From: an uncultured Gammaproteobacteria bacterium
Lineage (GTDB): Bacteria > Pseudomonadota > Gammaproteobacteria > Arenicellales > Poriferihabitantaceae
Assembly: GCA_947259885.1 (NCBI GenBank)
Contig: CAMYNW010000013.1
Location: 21,917-85,916, forward strand
Length of the DNA stretch: 64,000 nucleotides
Direction: 5' to 3'
Both the position numbers and the translations under genes were made by a program. The notes under the pieces are model-generated. The model was not told the DNA's origin. It saw only the letters and a list, made by a program, of their open reading frames with translations, and made no database searches. Below, piece after piece: positions 51,833 through 60,991 of the stretch (the stretch's first letter is position 1; each line of letters begins with the position of its first letter).

Positions 51833-54800
51833 ATGAATATCATATCCAGTGAGCTTCTGGCCGTTGCGGGAATTCTGTACATAAGTCTACTGTTTTTTAT
51901 CGCATTTCGTGGAGACCGAGCCGACCCAAATTTCGTGCTGGGCAACTCTGGCCTTGTGTATAGCCTTTCCCTGGCTGTTTATTGTTCATCGTGGACTTTT
52001 TTTGGCGCGGTGGGTACTGCAGCTTCTAGAGGCTGGGATTTCTTCGCCATATACCTCGGACCGATCCTGTTGTTTCTGTTCGGATATAGACTGATTCAAC
52101 GGATCATCATTATAAGCAAGCAACAAAACATTACTTCGGTTTCCGACTTTATATCGGCGCGATACGGAAAAAGCCGAAATATTGCCGTTCTCGTGACTTG
52201 CATCGCTGTATTGGGTTCATTGCCCTATATTTCGTTGCAGCTGCAAGCCATCTCAATGGCGTTCCTCACCATCTCGACCGATACAAAGATTGGCGTCATC
52301 GCTGCCGAAAGTAATCTGCTGTCAGACACCGCATTTTACAGTGCAATTATCCTGGCCACCTTCACCATCCTTTTCGGCACCAGAAATCTTAACGCCACCG
52401 AGCACCATCGCGGACTGATCCAGGCTATTGCCTTCGAGTCGATCGTCAAGCTTCTGGCCATCTTGATGGTGGGGTATTTTTGCTACCGAATTCTAGTCGA
52501 CAGCCCAAACCTAATTGACACGGCTTGGTTAAACCTTCATTCCCCGGCAAGGGAATCAGAAACATCATGGTCAAAAATCGATTTTATAACCAGAATGCTG
52601 TTGAGTATGGGCGCAATCCTTTTCCTGCCTCGCCAGTTTCATGTCACCGTAGTAGAAGCCGACAGCCACCATCAGATCAATACCGCGAGGTGGATGCTGC
52701 CAGCTTACCTTATGCTGGTAAGTCTGGTGGTCTTGCCTATCGCGATCACCGGAAACTATTATCTGCCCGGCAACAGCAATGCCGATCTTTACGTTTTGAA
52801 TCTGCCGCTTGCGGAAGGTAAAACCGCGCTTGCTTTGCTGGCTTTTATTGGAGGCTTATCTGCCGCAACAGGGATGGTAATTGTTGCTGCAATCAGTCTC
52901 AGTACTATGGTATGCAACGACATCGTGATGCCAATGCTGATTAATATAAAACGATTCAATATTCTTCAGCGACATGACTTGAACCGGATCATTTTGACAA
53001 TCCGCCGCATTGTCATTATTGGAATCATGCTGTTCTCTTATGGGTACTATCGACTCTCCGATACCAGCCAGGGTCTGGCAAATATTGGACTGCTATCATT
53101 CGCAGCAATCATCCAGTTCGCACCAGCGGCTATCATCGGACTTTATTGGCGCAGAGCAAACCGACGTGGTGCCATACTAGGATTATCACTGGGATCTATC
53201 ACCTGGGCTTATTGCTTACTGATACCAAACTTCGTGGGTGGGGTTGAACTCAACTTAATTTTTGCGACCGCGCCATGGATGCACCCGCAACATCTGCTAG
53301 GAATAACCGGTTTGTCGCCATTGACCCATGGCGTTTTCTGGAGTCTTACTTTGAATCTGGCAGGGCTGATTATCGGTTCAGTTCGGTTTCAACCTTCACT
53401 TCTTGACAAGATTCAAGCCAGTTTATTTGCGCATACTGCACCTAACCAGCCCGCCCTTTCTCACGTCACCACGCAAACCAGATTCGCCTCTATTAAGGAC
53501 GCTCGAACTTTATGCGAAAGCATAATCGGTGAGCTCGAAACATCCAAAATTTTCATAGACTACGAGAATCAGGGGATTTCAAACGGCCAGAATAATCCCG
53601 TCAACCGAAAACTGGTGCAAAAAATTGAAAAGTCCATTGCAAGCGTCATTGGTGCTTCATCCGCTCGGCATGTAGTCGCAAAAACTTTACTTGGTGAGGA
53701 TTTTAGCGCCGAAGATATGATGGTTTTAATGGACGAAACCTCACAAGCGATCAGCTTCAACCGCGAGCTACTGCAAGCGGGATTTGAAAATATCAGTCAA
53801 GGCATTAGCGTAGTGGACAAAGATCTGCGTTTGGTCGCCTGGAACAACCGTTATGTTGAAATATTTGATTACCCCCGTGACTTTTTGTACGTGGGCATGC
53901 CGATTGAAAAAGTGATCCGATTCAATGTCTCGCGGGGAGAATGTGGTCCTGGAGAGGTTGACCACCATATCAATAAACGACTGGAACATCTTAGAGCCGG
54001 AACAACGCATAGTTTCGAGCGTGAACGTAATAATGGGCGTTATGTCAGATCTCAAGGTAATCCTATGCCTGGAGGAGGATTTGTAACGAGTTACACCGAC
54101 ATTACCGAACAGAAAATAAACGAGCAGGCATTGAGAGAAAGCGAACAGAATATTCGTTTTTACACCGATAACCTGCCTCTAATGTTGTGTTACGTGGATA
54201 AAAACCGGCGAATTCAGTTTGCCAATAATGCTTACAACCTGGCTCTGGGATTACCAAGGGAAAAAGTCGTCGGTCAATCTGCTGTGGATCTTTTCATGGA
54301 TGACTCCGATGAATTACGGGAACAACATATCGATACCGTGCTCTCAGGTAATCCGGTGAAGTTCACTATCAAGAACACCGATCGTAGCGACAAGGTGACG
54401 CACTATCTTGTCAACTATATTCCTCAGTTTGACGGCCATTCTCAGGTAAGTGGCTTTTTCAGTTTCTACCAGGACATTACTCAGAACGTTGATGCGGAAG
54501 AGCTGCTGCGAAAAGTTAATGAAGAACTGGAAAACCGCGTCACAGACCGGACCAGAGACCTTGAGCAGGTAAACAAGAAGCTTCAGCATGCTACTGAGGG
54601 AAAAACGCGGTTTCTTGCTGCTGCAAGCCATGATTTACTGCAACCCATCAACGCTGCCCGGCTATTCAATCAGAGCATATCCGAACACTCTAATCCTGTA
54701 GATGCAGAGCTTCGCGGTCTAGCGGAAAAAGTTGATCATTCTCTAGTGAGTGCCGATAAACTGTTGCGTGCCCTGCTGGATATTTCTAAACTTGATGCCG

Positions 54801-55720
54801 GTTCGATGACGCCAGAGTTTGAACAGTTTGACATCCATGAGCTCTTGCAGGAGCTTGAAATTGAAATGGGTCCTCTGGCCGAACAATATGGTCTGGAGTT
54901 AGTTACCCGCAAGCGGCACATAGGTGTGCGCAGCGACCGAAGACTATTAAGGTCGATGCTTCAGAACTTCGTCTCCAACGCAATTCGATACACTGAACGC
55001 GGTTCAATTCTAATTGGTTGCCGTAAACGAGGAGATAACTTAGAGATCCAGGTGTTTGACACAGGAGTCGGTATCGAAAAAGACAATCTCCAGCTGATCT
55101 TTAAGGAGTTCCACCGAATCCAGCCTTCAAACAACAATTTAGGTGAAAAAGGACTTGGCCTGGGTCTTGCGATTACGCAGAGGCTTTCTCAAATTTTACA
55201 TCACCCCATTGACGTTCATTCTTCGTATGGGAAAGGCAGCAGATTCAGTGTGACCTTACCGCTGCAGAAAGGAAACGTCATCCGCCACCCAGCGCGCAAG
55301 ACCTGGAGTCCTATGGGCAAACTTGGTGGCCTCAAAGTACTTTGTCTCGAGGATGTTGAAGAAGTATTGGATGCCACGCGAATACTTCTTACAAAATGGG
55401 ATTGTCAGGTTACTGCATGCCGCAATATAGATCAGGCCAGGGCCGCCGCAGAACAGGGCAGTTTCAATATAATTCTCGCAGATTACAGTCTTGGTGGAGA
55501 ATTAACCGGTTTGGACTTCCTTGTTGAAGCAAAAAAATCGGGGTGTTGCGATTATGGAATTATAATATCCGCTGAACAGGACCTGAGCATACGATCTGAA
55601 TCAAAAAAGCTAGGATTCTACTTTCTCTCTAAACCCGTAGACCCCTCCTCCCTTCGAACATTGTTAAGGCGCGCCCGCCCTGATCGAGCAGACCAAACAC
55701 CTTTGATGGAAGAAGCCTGA
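51833..55720 (+). CDS. Hybrid sensor histidine kinase with sodium/solute symporter sensor domain
   Basis: A 1295-residue membrane kinase. Residues 1 to about 530 are an SSS symporter-like module of about 12-13 helices (AVYCSSWTFFGAVGTAASRG is the usual entry). Then come PAS-like regions (about 655-760, 770-890), a coiled linker, HisKA with AASHDLLQPINAARLF (His 933), HATPase with NFVSNAIRYT and DTGVGIEKDN, and a receiver with phospho-acceptor Asp 1217 (IILADYSLGG). It has the domain order of CrbS-type kinases, which switch on acetate use. The LuxR regulator on the opposite strand ends exactly at its stop and is the likely partner. Confidence 0.93.
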   Translation: MNIISSELLAVAGILYISLLFFIAFRGDRADPNFVLGNSGLVYSLSLAVYCSSWTFFGAVGTAASRGWDFFAIYLGPILLFLFGYRLIQRIIIISKQQNITSVSDFISARYGKSRNIAVLVTCIAVLGSLPYISLQLQAISMAFLTISTDTKIGVIAAESNLLSDTAFYSAIILATFTILFGTRNLNATEHHRGLIQAIAFESIVKLLAILMVGYFCYRILVDSPNLIDTAWLNLHSPARESETSWSKIDFITRMLLSMGAILFLPRQFHVTVVEADSHHQINTARWMLPAYLMLVSLVVLPIAITGNYYLPGNSNADLYVLNLPLAEGKTALALLAFIGGLSAATGMVIVAAISLSTMVCNDIVMPMLINIKRFNILQRHDLNRIILTIRRIVIIGIMLFSYGYYRLSDTSQGLANIGLLSFAAIIQFAPAAIIGLYWRRANRRGAILGLSLGSITWAYCLLIPNFVGGVELNLIFATAPWMHPQHLLGITGLSPLTHGVFWSLTLNLAGLIIGSVRFQPSLLDKIQASLFAHTAPNQPALSHVTTQTRFASIKDARTLCESIIGELETSKIFIDYENQGISNGQNNPVNRKLVQKIEKSIASVIGASSARHVVAKTLLGEDFSAEDMMVLMDETSQAISFNRELLQAGFENISQGISVVDKDLRLVAWNNRYVEIFDYPRDFLYVGMPIEKVIRFNVSRGECGPGEVDHHINKRLEHLRAGTTHSFERERNNGRYVRSQGNPMPGGGFVTSYTDITEQKINEQALRESEQNIRFYTDNLPLMLCYVDKNRRIQFANNAYNLALGLPREKVVGQSAVDLFMDDSDELREQHIDTVLSGNPVKFTIKNTDRSDKVTHYLVNYIPQFDGHSQVSGFFSFYQDITQNVDAEELLRKVNEELENRVTDRTRDLEQVNKKLQHATEGKTRFLAAASHDLLQPINAARLFNQSISEHSNPVDAELRGLAEKVDHSLVSADKLLRALLDISKLDAGSMTPEFEQFDIHELLQELEIEMGPLAEQYGLELVTRKRHIGVRSDRRLLRSMLQNFVSNAIRYTERGSILIGCRKRGDNLEIQVFDTGVGIEKDNLQLIFKEFHRIQPSNNNLGEKGLGLGLAITQRLSQILHHPIDVHSSYGKGSRFSVTLPLQKGNVIRHPARKTWSPMGKLGGLKVLCLEDVEEVLDATRILLTKWDCQVTACRNIDQARAAAEQGSFNIILADYSLGGELTGLDFLVEAKKSGCCDYGIIISAEQDLSIRSESKKLGFYFLSKPVDPSSLRTLLRRARPDRADQTPLMEEA

Positions 55721-56371
55721 TTAGTTCTCGTCCGAAAGAACAAAATCGAGCTGCTTTGCAAGTACAACCGCCTGGGTTCTGGTGCGAACATGTAGCTTCT
55801 TGAAGATCGCAGTGACATGGGACTTTACCGTCGCTTCGGAAATTTCCATGTCATAAGCAATTTGTTTGTTTAGCATCCCTTCCGTTATTCTAACTAAAAC
55901 CTTGAGTTGGGTCGGCGTTAACAACGAGATATTCTCGATTGCTTCGAGCTCTCTTTGTTCCTGATCAGAAACTCCAGTCAGAGCATTTGATGGAATCGCA
56001 ATCTCGCCGTTGGTCACCTTCCCGATAGACTCTCTGATTTGCTCAGGAGATGCAGATTTAAACACATAACCGGAAGCGCCAGCTTGGATTGCTGCCCGTA
56101 CTGTCTCTGCACCCTCACTCGCGGACACAACGATAACTGGTATCTCAGGGAAGCTGCCTTTAATAATCATCAAACCAGCAAGCCCTCGACTATCACTCAT
56201 TCGTAGATCCAGAAACAGAAGGTCTACCTGTCTCTGTTGAAAAATATCCTGAGTTGCAGCCAGAGTTTCAACCTCAATAATCTCCGCTCCTTCAAACAAT
56301 GGTGTGATTGCTGCTCGTAGCGCCTGACGAAAAAGCGGATGATCGTCGGAGATGATTATTGTTTTGCTCAT
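55721..56371 (-). CDS. LuxR/NarL-type response regulator (CrbR-like)
   Basis: A 216-residue regulator with a receiver domain (phospho-acceptor Asp 55 in LLFLDLRMS, SDDHPLFRQAL at the start) and a C-terminal LuxR helix-turn-helix (LTPTQLKVLVRITEGMLNKQ, IAYDMEISEATVKSHVTAIF). Likely partner of the convergent SSS-kinase; the pair resembles CrbS/CrbR, which controls acetyl-CoA synthetase and motility-linked genes. The two stops abut with no spacer. Confidence 0.93.
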   Translation of the reverse strand: MSKTIIISDDHPLFRQALRAAITPLFEGAEIIEVETLAATQDIFQQRQVDLLFLDLRMSDSRGLAGLMIIKGSFPEIPVIVVSASEGAETVRAAIQAGASGYVFKSASPEQIRESIGKVTNGEIAIPSNALTGVSDQEQRELEAIENISLLTPTQLKVLVRITEGMLNKQIAYDMEISEATVKSHVTAIFKKLHVRTRTQAVVLAKQLDFVLSDEN

Positions 56372-56451
56372 GATCTACGTAGGAGTAAACTCTCCGTTGA
56401 GCGATAATATGGTTATTCGTCTGCTCAGTCCAGTTTTACCTTGCTTAGACC

Positions 56452-57216
56452 ATGTCTCCAGATCTTCTCATCCCCCCGCAATTTGAAAAAGAAAACATCT
56501 CACTAGAGGGTCGCTCAATACTCATATCTGATGCCGCGACAGATATCGGACGCAGTTTGAGCATTGCCCTGGCAGAACGTGGCGCTACGCTGCTGCTATT
56601 AGCGCGAAAAGGTAAAACCCTCAATCCCTTGTATGATCTGATCGTTGATCAGGACGGTCCAGAACCAATGATTATTGAAATGGATCTGACAAAGGCCAAC
56701 GACGATCACTATACGGCACTACTGCAGAGTCTTCAGGAGTCGTATTGTGCTCTGCATGGATTGGTCAACCTATCACTATCCAGCGCTCCGTTAGCCCCTA
56801 CAACATTGACCTCAGCCACCACCTGGCACCAATGCTACGAATTTAACTTGATCAGGCCTATGTTATTGACCCGAGCATTGCTACCGATGCTGGAGAAATC
56901 GGACAATGCTTCTGTAGTTTTTTACTCACTGTCCGCTGGCCGCCAAGGTACCGCATACTGGGGTCCTCTCGGAGCAGCCTGTGCGGGAATTGAGAACATG
57001 AGTCAAACGCTAGCGCAGGAGTTTCCCTCCGTGCGTTTCAATACACTTGACGTTGGAAAAGTCAGCACAGATCTAAGACACACGTTTTATCCTGCTGAAG
57101 CCAGGTCTGAGCTACGAAGAGTGGACGACGACTGCGTGATGGATCATTTTTTATACTTATTGTCCAATGCTAGTAAAGATATTTCTGGAGCGGCGTTTAC
57201 TATTCCTAATTTGTAG
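56452..57216 (+). CDS. SDR-fold protein lacking catalytic residues (YciK-like)
   Basis: A 254-residue Rossmann protein resembling YciK-type short-chain dehydrogenases (RALLPMLEKSDNASVVFYS, SAGRQGTAYWGPLGAACAG). The nucleotide motif, usually TGASxGIG, is SDAATDIG here (residues 26-33). The catalytic Ser, Tyr and Lys correspond to Leu 160, Leu 173 and Cys 177; only Asn 132 is kept. The N-terminal extension (about 17 residues) is longer than usual. It is therefore probably a pseudo-enzyme with a structural or sensing role. It lies downstream of the LuxR regulator on the opposite strand, about 80 bp from its start. Confidence 0.85.
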   Translation: MSPDLLIPPQFEKENISLEGRSILISDAATDIGRSLSIALAERGATLLLLARKGKTLNPLYDLIVDQDGPEPMIIEMDLTKANDDHYTALLQSLQESYCALHGLVNLSLSSAPLAPTTLTSATTWHQCYEFNLIRPMLLTRALLPMLEKSDNASVVFYSLSAGRQGTAYWGPLGAACAGIENMSQTLAQEFPSVRFNTLDVGKVSTDLRHTFYPAEARSELRRVDDDCVMDHFLYLLSNASKDISGAAFTIPNL

Positions 57217-57746
57217 CGCACCTGTTCTGCGACCAGATATTTCTCTTAGGTCTGGTAACACTCTTTGTTGACTTGCTGAGCAGCTTATCGGAAAGTTTAA
57301 AATTTAACTTAACCAGGATGACAGCAAGGGCATTTCGGAATCTGGTTTATAACATTCGTATCGAGCCGTAGTTAATAAATAAGTGATAATCATTCAATAT
57401 TGCAGTTCGATCTGACCAGCGCACTTTATTGGTACCGCAAAATAGATTTAAATATAGAAATCGGCAAATTGTTGCAACCATCTCTTTAACTCACCGCCGT
57501 TTCCGGTCATTTATAAATTTAACGTTAACTGATGGGTTCGGCTAATATCGATCGAATACTGCGCTTCAGTAAAGGAATCTGCTTACGTCGAGTAGTGTGG
57601 CCATTCGTTTAAGACACCGACCGCTAAAGTGGATACCTTCATGACCTATCGCGGCAATTCATTGATTTAACCGATTACCAGCACCGCTGATTCTACATCT
57701 GATACAGTGATGTGATGTGGATCTGGCGATAAAGGCAACGCCGATA
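57217..57746 (+). other. 530-bp region without recognised gene
   Basis: AT-rich, with one weak hairpin (ACCAGA / TCTGGT at 57231-57255) that may terminate the SDR transcript. No frame here has family-like content. It may be the decayed upstream part of the MFS pseudogene region. Confidence 0.5.
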
Positions 57747-58641
57747 ATGAATGTTAAATCCAATGACGAGCAACCCGGTCCGACCGGTTTGCGCGCTATC
57801 CCAAAGAGTATTTGGGCTTTGGGCTTAGTCAGCTTGTTCATGGATACCTCTTCAGAATTAATTCACAGTCTGCTTCCGGTATTCTTGGTCTCCGTGCTCG
57901 GGGCCAGTTCACTATCCTTAGGCATGATCAAGGGGGTAGCCGAGGCAGCCGCAGCCATCACCAAAATTTTTTCTGGAACACTCAGCGACTATTTAGCAAA
58001 GCGCAAGCTACTGGTTGTGATTGGCTATGGACGAAGCTCGGTCGCCAATCCAGTTACAGGACTTAGGCCAAATCGGGGCAGCCTACTGGTGGCTGGTGAT
58101 CGTTGGTGCGGTGTTGTCATTAGCACGTTTCAGCGAAGCATTTTTGGTGCTTCGTGCCGAAGACGTCGGCCTTGCGATTGCCCTGGTACCGATAGTTTTC
58201 ATCATAATGAACGTCGTCTATGCGGCCTCGGCTTATCCGGCCGGCACCCTGTCGGGTCGGATGGATCGGCGCCTTATTCTGGCAGTCGGTTTTGTTGTTC
58301 TTATTGCGGCAGACGCCGTCCTTGCATTGGCGACAGACATATGGGTGGTCATGGTGGGTACTGTTTTGTGGGGCCTGCACATGGGGCTGACTCAGTGCCT
58401 GCTGGCTGCCATGTTAGCGGATGCGACGCTGCCGAGAATCCGCGGAACCGCCTTCGGTATCTTCAACTTGGTGACCGGCATGGCGTTACTGAGTGGGAAC
58501 TTACTTGCCGGATTTCTCTGGGATCACTACCGACCATCCACTACATTCTTTGCGGGTGCGGAAATAACGGCGGTTGCCTTGGTTGGTTTGATCACCTTGC
58601 AGGATAGCAGGCTTTCTTTTCGTATGACTGATGAAAAATGA
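57747..58641 (+). pseudogene. MFS transporter gene with internal deletion and frameshift
   Basis: The N-terminal ~95 residues (SELIHSLLPVFLVSVLGASS, MIKGVAEAAAAITKIFSGTL, SDYLAKRKLLVVIGYG) match the start of an MFS permease. After about 58040 the frame changes, and from about 58060 the second frame reads IGAAYWWLVIVGAVLSLARF, then YPAGTLSGRMDRRLI, which are the C-terminal helices. Middle helices are missing (about 100 residues by family size), so a deletion with a frame change has removed them. The 58021 start would code only the C-terminal half. Non-functional as transporter unless rescued. Confidence 0.8.
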
Positions 58642-58802
58642 AGCAAAAAGTTAAGCCTCCAATATTCGCCATATCTGATTGGCCTATTGCCAGTAACCGC
58701 CACCAAATATCGGTGTCATTGCAAAAAATGTATGTTTATGCTTCCCTTTCGTATAGAGCTGGTAATCTATAAATGAAATCGAATCGATAGGGGGCGTATT
58801 TA

Positions 58803-59639
58803 ATGTGTCGTTGGCTGGCATACTCGGGGGGCGATATTCCGCTCGCAGAGCTGATTTTTAACACTCGTCATTCTCTGATTGACCAGAGCCTATCATCACA
58901 TTCCAGCCCCCAGACAACCAACGGCGACGGCTTCGGGGTGGGATGGTACGACGGACTAGATGCGCCTGGGCTCTACAAACACACGCAGCCGGCCTGGAAC
59001 GACGCGAATTTCAATGATCTCTGCACCCACATCAGATCACCACTATTCATTGCCCACGTGCGCGCATCGACCGGCACCGCTATCCAGCACTCCAACTGTC
59101 ATCCTTTCCGCTACGGGCCACTGTTGTTAGTGCACAATGGTCATATCCGTGATTTCCATCGACTGCGGCGCCAACTGGCTATCGAGCTGGAGGACAACTA
59201 TTTCCGAGAGATTGCCGGTAGCACTGACTCGGAGTTGATGTTTCTACTGGCGTTGCAGTTCGGTATGGCAACGGATGTCTACGAGGGCGTGGCGCGTATG
59301 GTGGGCTTTGTCGAACAGGTCGGCCGGGCGGCTGGGATAGAGCACCCAATGCAAATGACACTTGGCATCAGTGACGGTAAAAAATTGTATGCCGTGCGTT
59401 ACTCCAGCGAGGGCAATTCACGTACCTTGTTCTGCAGTCGCGACGTAAGGGCGCTGCAGGAAGAATTAAGCCCAGAACAAACAGCTCTGGCGAAGCAATT
59501 AACTAACGACGCACGCTGTGTCGTATCGGAACCCCTGTCCGACCTTAGGGAGTTATGGGAGCCGATCGCCGAATCGACCTTTGTCACGATTGAGGGTGGC
59601 CACTTAGAGAGCCGGCCGTTTCAACCTATTCAACCTTGA
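58803..59639 (+). CDS. Class II glutamine amidotransferase (YafJ-like)
   Basis: A 278-residue Ntn hydrolase starting MCRWLAYSGG, so Cys 2 becomes the N-terminal nucleophile after Met removal. Further landmarks are SSPQTTNGDGFGVGWYDG and FIAHVRASTGTAIQHSNCHP (oxyanion-hole region) and LLVHNGHIRDF. The stand-alone group includes YafJ and the ergothioneine EgtC family. No synthase domain is attached. EgtC would require egtA, egtB and egtD, absent here, though an EgtE-like class V enzyme is at 14.6 kb. Confidence 0.9.
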   Translation: MCRWLAYSGGDIPLAELIFNTRHSLIDQSLSSHSSPQTTNGDGFGVGWYDGLDAPGLYKHTQPAWNDANFNDLCTHIRSPLFIAHVRASTGTAIQHSNCHPFRYGPLLLVHNGHIRDFHRLRRQLAIELEDNYFREIAGSTDSELMFLLALQFGMATDVYEGVARMVGFVEQVGRAAGIEHPMQMTLGISDGKKLYAVRYSSEGNSRTLFCSRDVRALQEELSPEQTALAKQLTNDARCVVSEPLSDLRELWEPIAESTFVTIEGGHLESRPFQPIQP

Positions 59640-59769
59640 GATCCGACTATTTGGTTTCTCGAGAACGGTCGCTCGTATCGTATAGCTGAGCGACTGTACA
59701 CGGCACCTGGCGGACACTGAATAGTGCTTATGTTAGATTGTATCTTCCCCCAGCTGGTTACGAATATCA

Positions 59770-60762
59770 TTGTCTGTAGAACCTGAAACTTTACCCGTTA
59801 TCAATGTCGAACCTTTGTTTGAAGATAATCCTGCGGCCAGGAATCCAATCGATGAAACCATGGGGAACGCATGCGCGACCTGCGCCGGGTTTGTGGTGGT
59901 TGGATTACCTCAATCGACACGACCAGAACATGACCAGATCAAGAAATTGCTCTCCGTTTTCGATCTGCCACAACCGTTGCTTGACGGGATTGGCAAGAAA
60001 GAGATGCGCAGCGAGAGCAAACGCAGCTTCCGTGGTTACGTGGCCAGGCGCAACTGCGGTTTTGCCTATAACGAAATCTTCGATATCGGACCCGAGCCCC
60101 CCGTTAGTGGCCCTCCGATCAATAATATTGAGGTGCTGATTGAGTCGAACGCCTGGCCGGCGAGAGAGCCAGCTCCCGGCTGGCGAGATCAAATGATAAA
60201 CCAGTACAAACAGATGGAGGATTTCGGTATTCGGCTTGTTGGCTGTTTGGCTCGATATTTGGGAGTCGATGAAACCGCCGCGGCTGCCCGCTATCAAAAC
60301 AGTAATTCGACTTTCAGGTTACTTAAATACCCCGAGCGTCCAACAGGTATCGAAATTAGAGGGGAGAAGGATGCAATGCGCGCGCATCATGGGCGTAAGT
60401 ATCCGTTGATCGGTAGTGAACACACGGATAATGGCGGTCTTACTCTTTTATGGCAGGATCAACCGGGTTTGCAATTTCAATCACCTGCCGGAGATTGGCT
60501 GGATGTGCCCGATATACCTGACAGTTTCTCGATTCTTGTGGGAGAGTCGCTACAATCGCAATCCTCTAACCGAATTATCGCTACCCCGCATCGTATTCTC
60601 GGTCGGAGCCAAGTGCGGCATTCGATGGTTTTCTTTCTTGAGCCAAATTTATTTAGCAGTATTCGGGCCTTCAGCAAAGACTCAAATGAGGAAACACCGG
60701 TTGACGAAGATACTTACGCGGCATCGATGCTTGAGACACTGCGAAAAACCGGTCGCGCCTGA
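59770..60762 (+). CDS. Isopenicillin N synthase-family 2-oxoglutarate/Fe(II) oxygenase
   Basis: A 330-residue cytoplasmic oxygenase. Iron ligands His 218 and Asp 220 are in SEHTDNGGLTLLWQD and the third His is in IIATPHRILG. The RxS co-substrate motif appears as RHSMVFFLEP. The N-terminal part (VINVEPLF) is the family entry. TTG 59770 begins the conserved sequence; no ATG is available, and the ribosome-binding site is poor. Substrate unknown. Follows the amidotransferase gene by 130 bp. Confidence 0.85.
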   Translation: MSVEPETLPVINVEPLFEDNPAARNPIDETMGNACATCAGFVVVGLPQSTRPEHDQIKKLLSVFDLPQPLLDGIGKKEMRSESKRSFRGYVARRNCGFAYNEIFDIGPEPPVSGPPINNIEVLIESNAWPAREPAPGWRDQMINQYKQMEDFGIRLVGCLARYLGVDETAAAARYQNSNSTFRLLKYPERPTGIEIRGEKDAMRAHHGRKYPLIGSEHTDNGGLTLLWQDQPGLQFQSPAGDWLDVPDIPDSFSILVGESLQSQSSNRIIATPHRILGRSQVRHSMVFFLEPNLFSSIRAFSKDSNEETPVDEDTYAASMLETLRKTGRA

Positions 60763-60991
60763 TCATCTAGCTCTTGCTCTAAAGTGTCGGCAATAAGGTA
60801 TATTTCCTAGACTTGGATGACTCAGGGCGTGAAGCAGACTGTCGCATGAACTAGACCTATGGTCTCAGTTATAATCGTTACTGTCATCTAACTATTTTCG
60901 ACCTGAAGAATTAATCTAAGAAAGCAGTCATTAAGATGTAATTCAATCATCCCAATCATATTGCAGAATTAAGACAGAGATAGGAGCGAAA

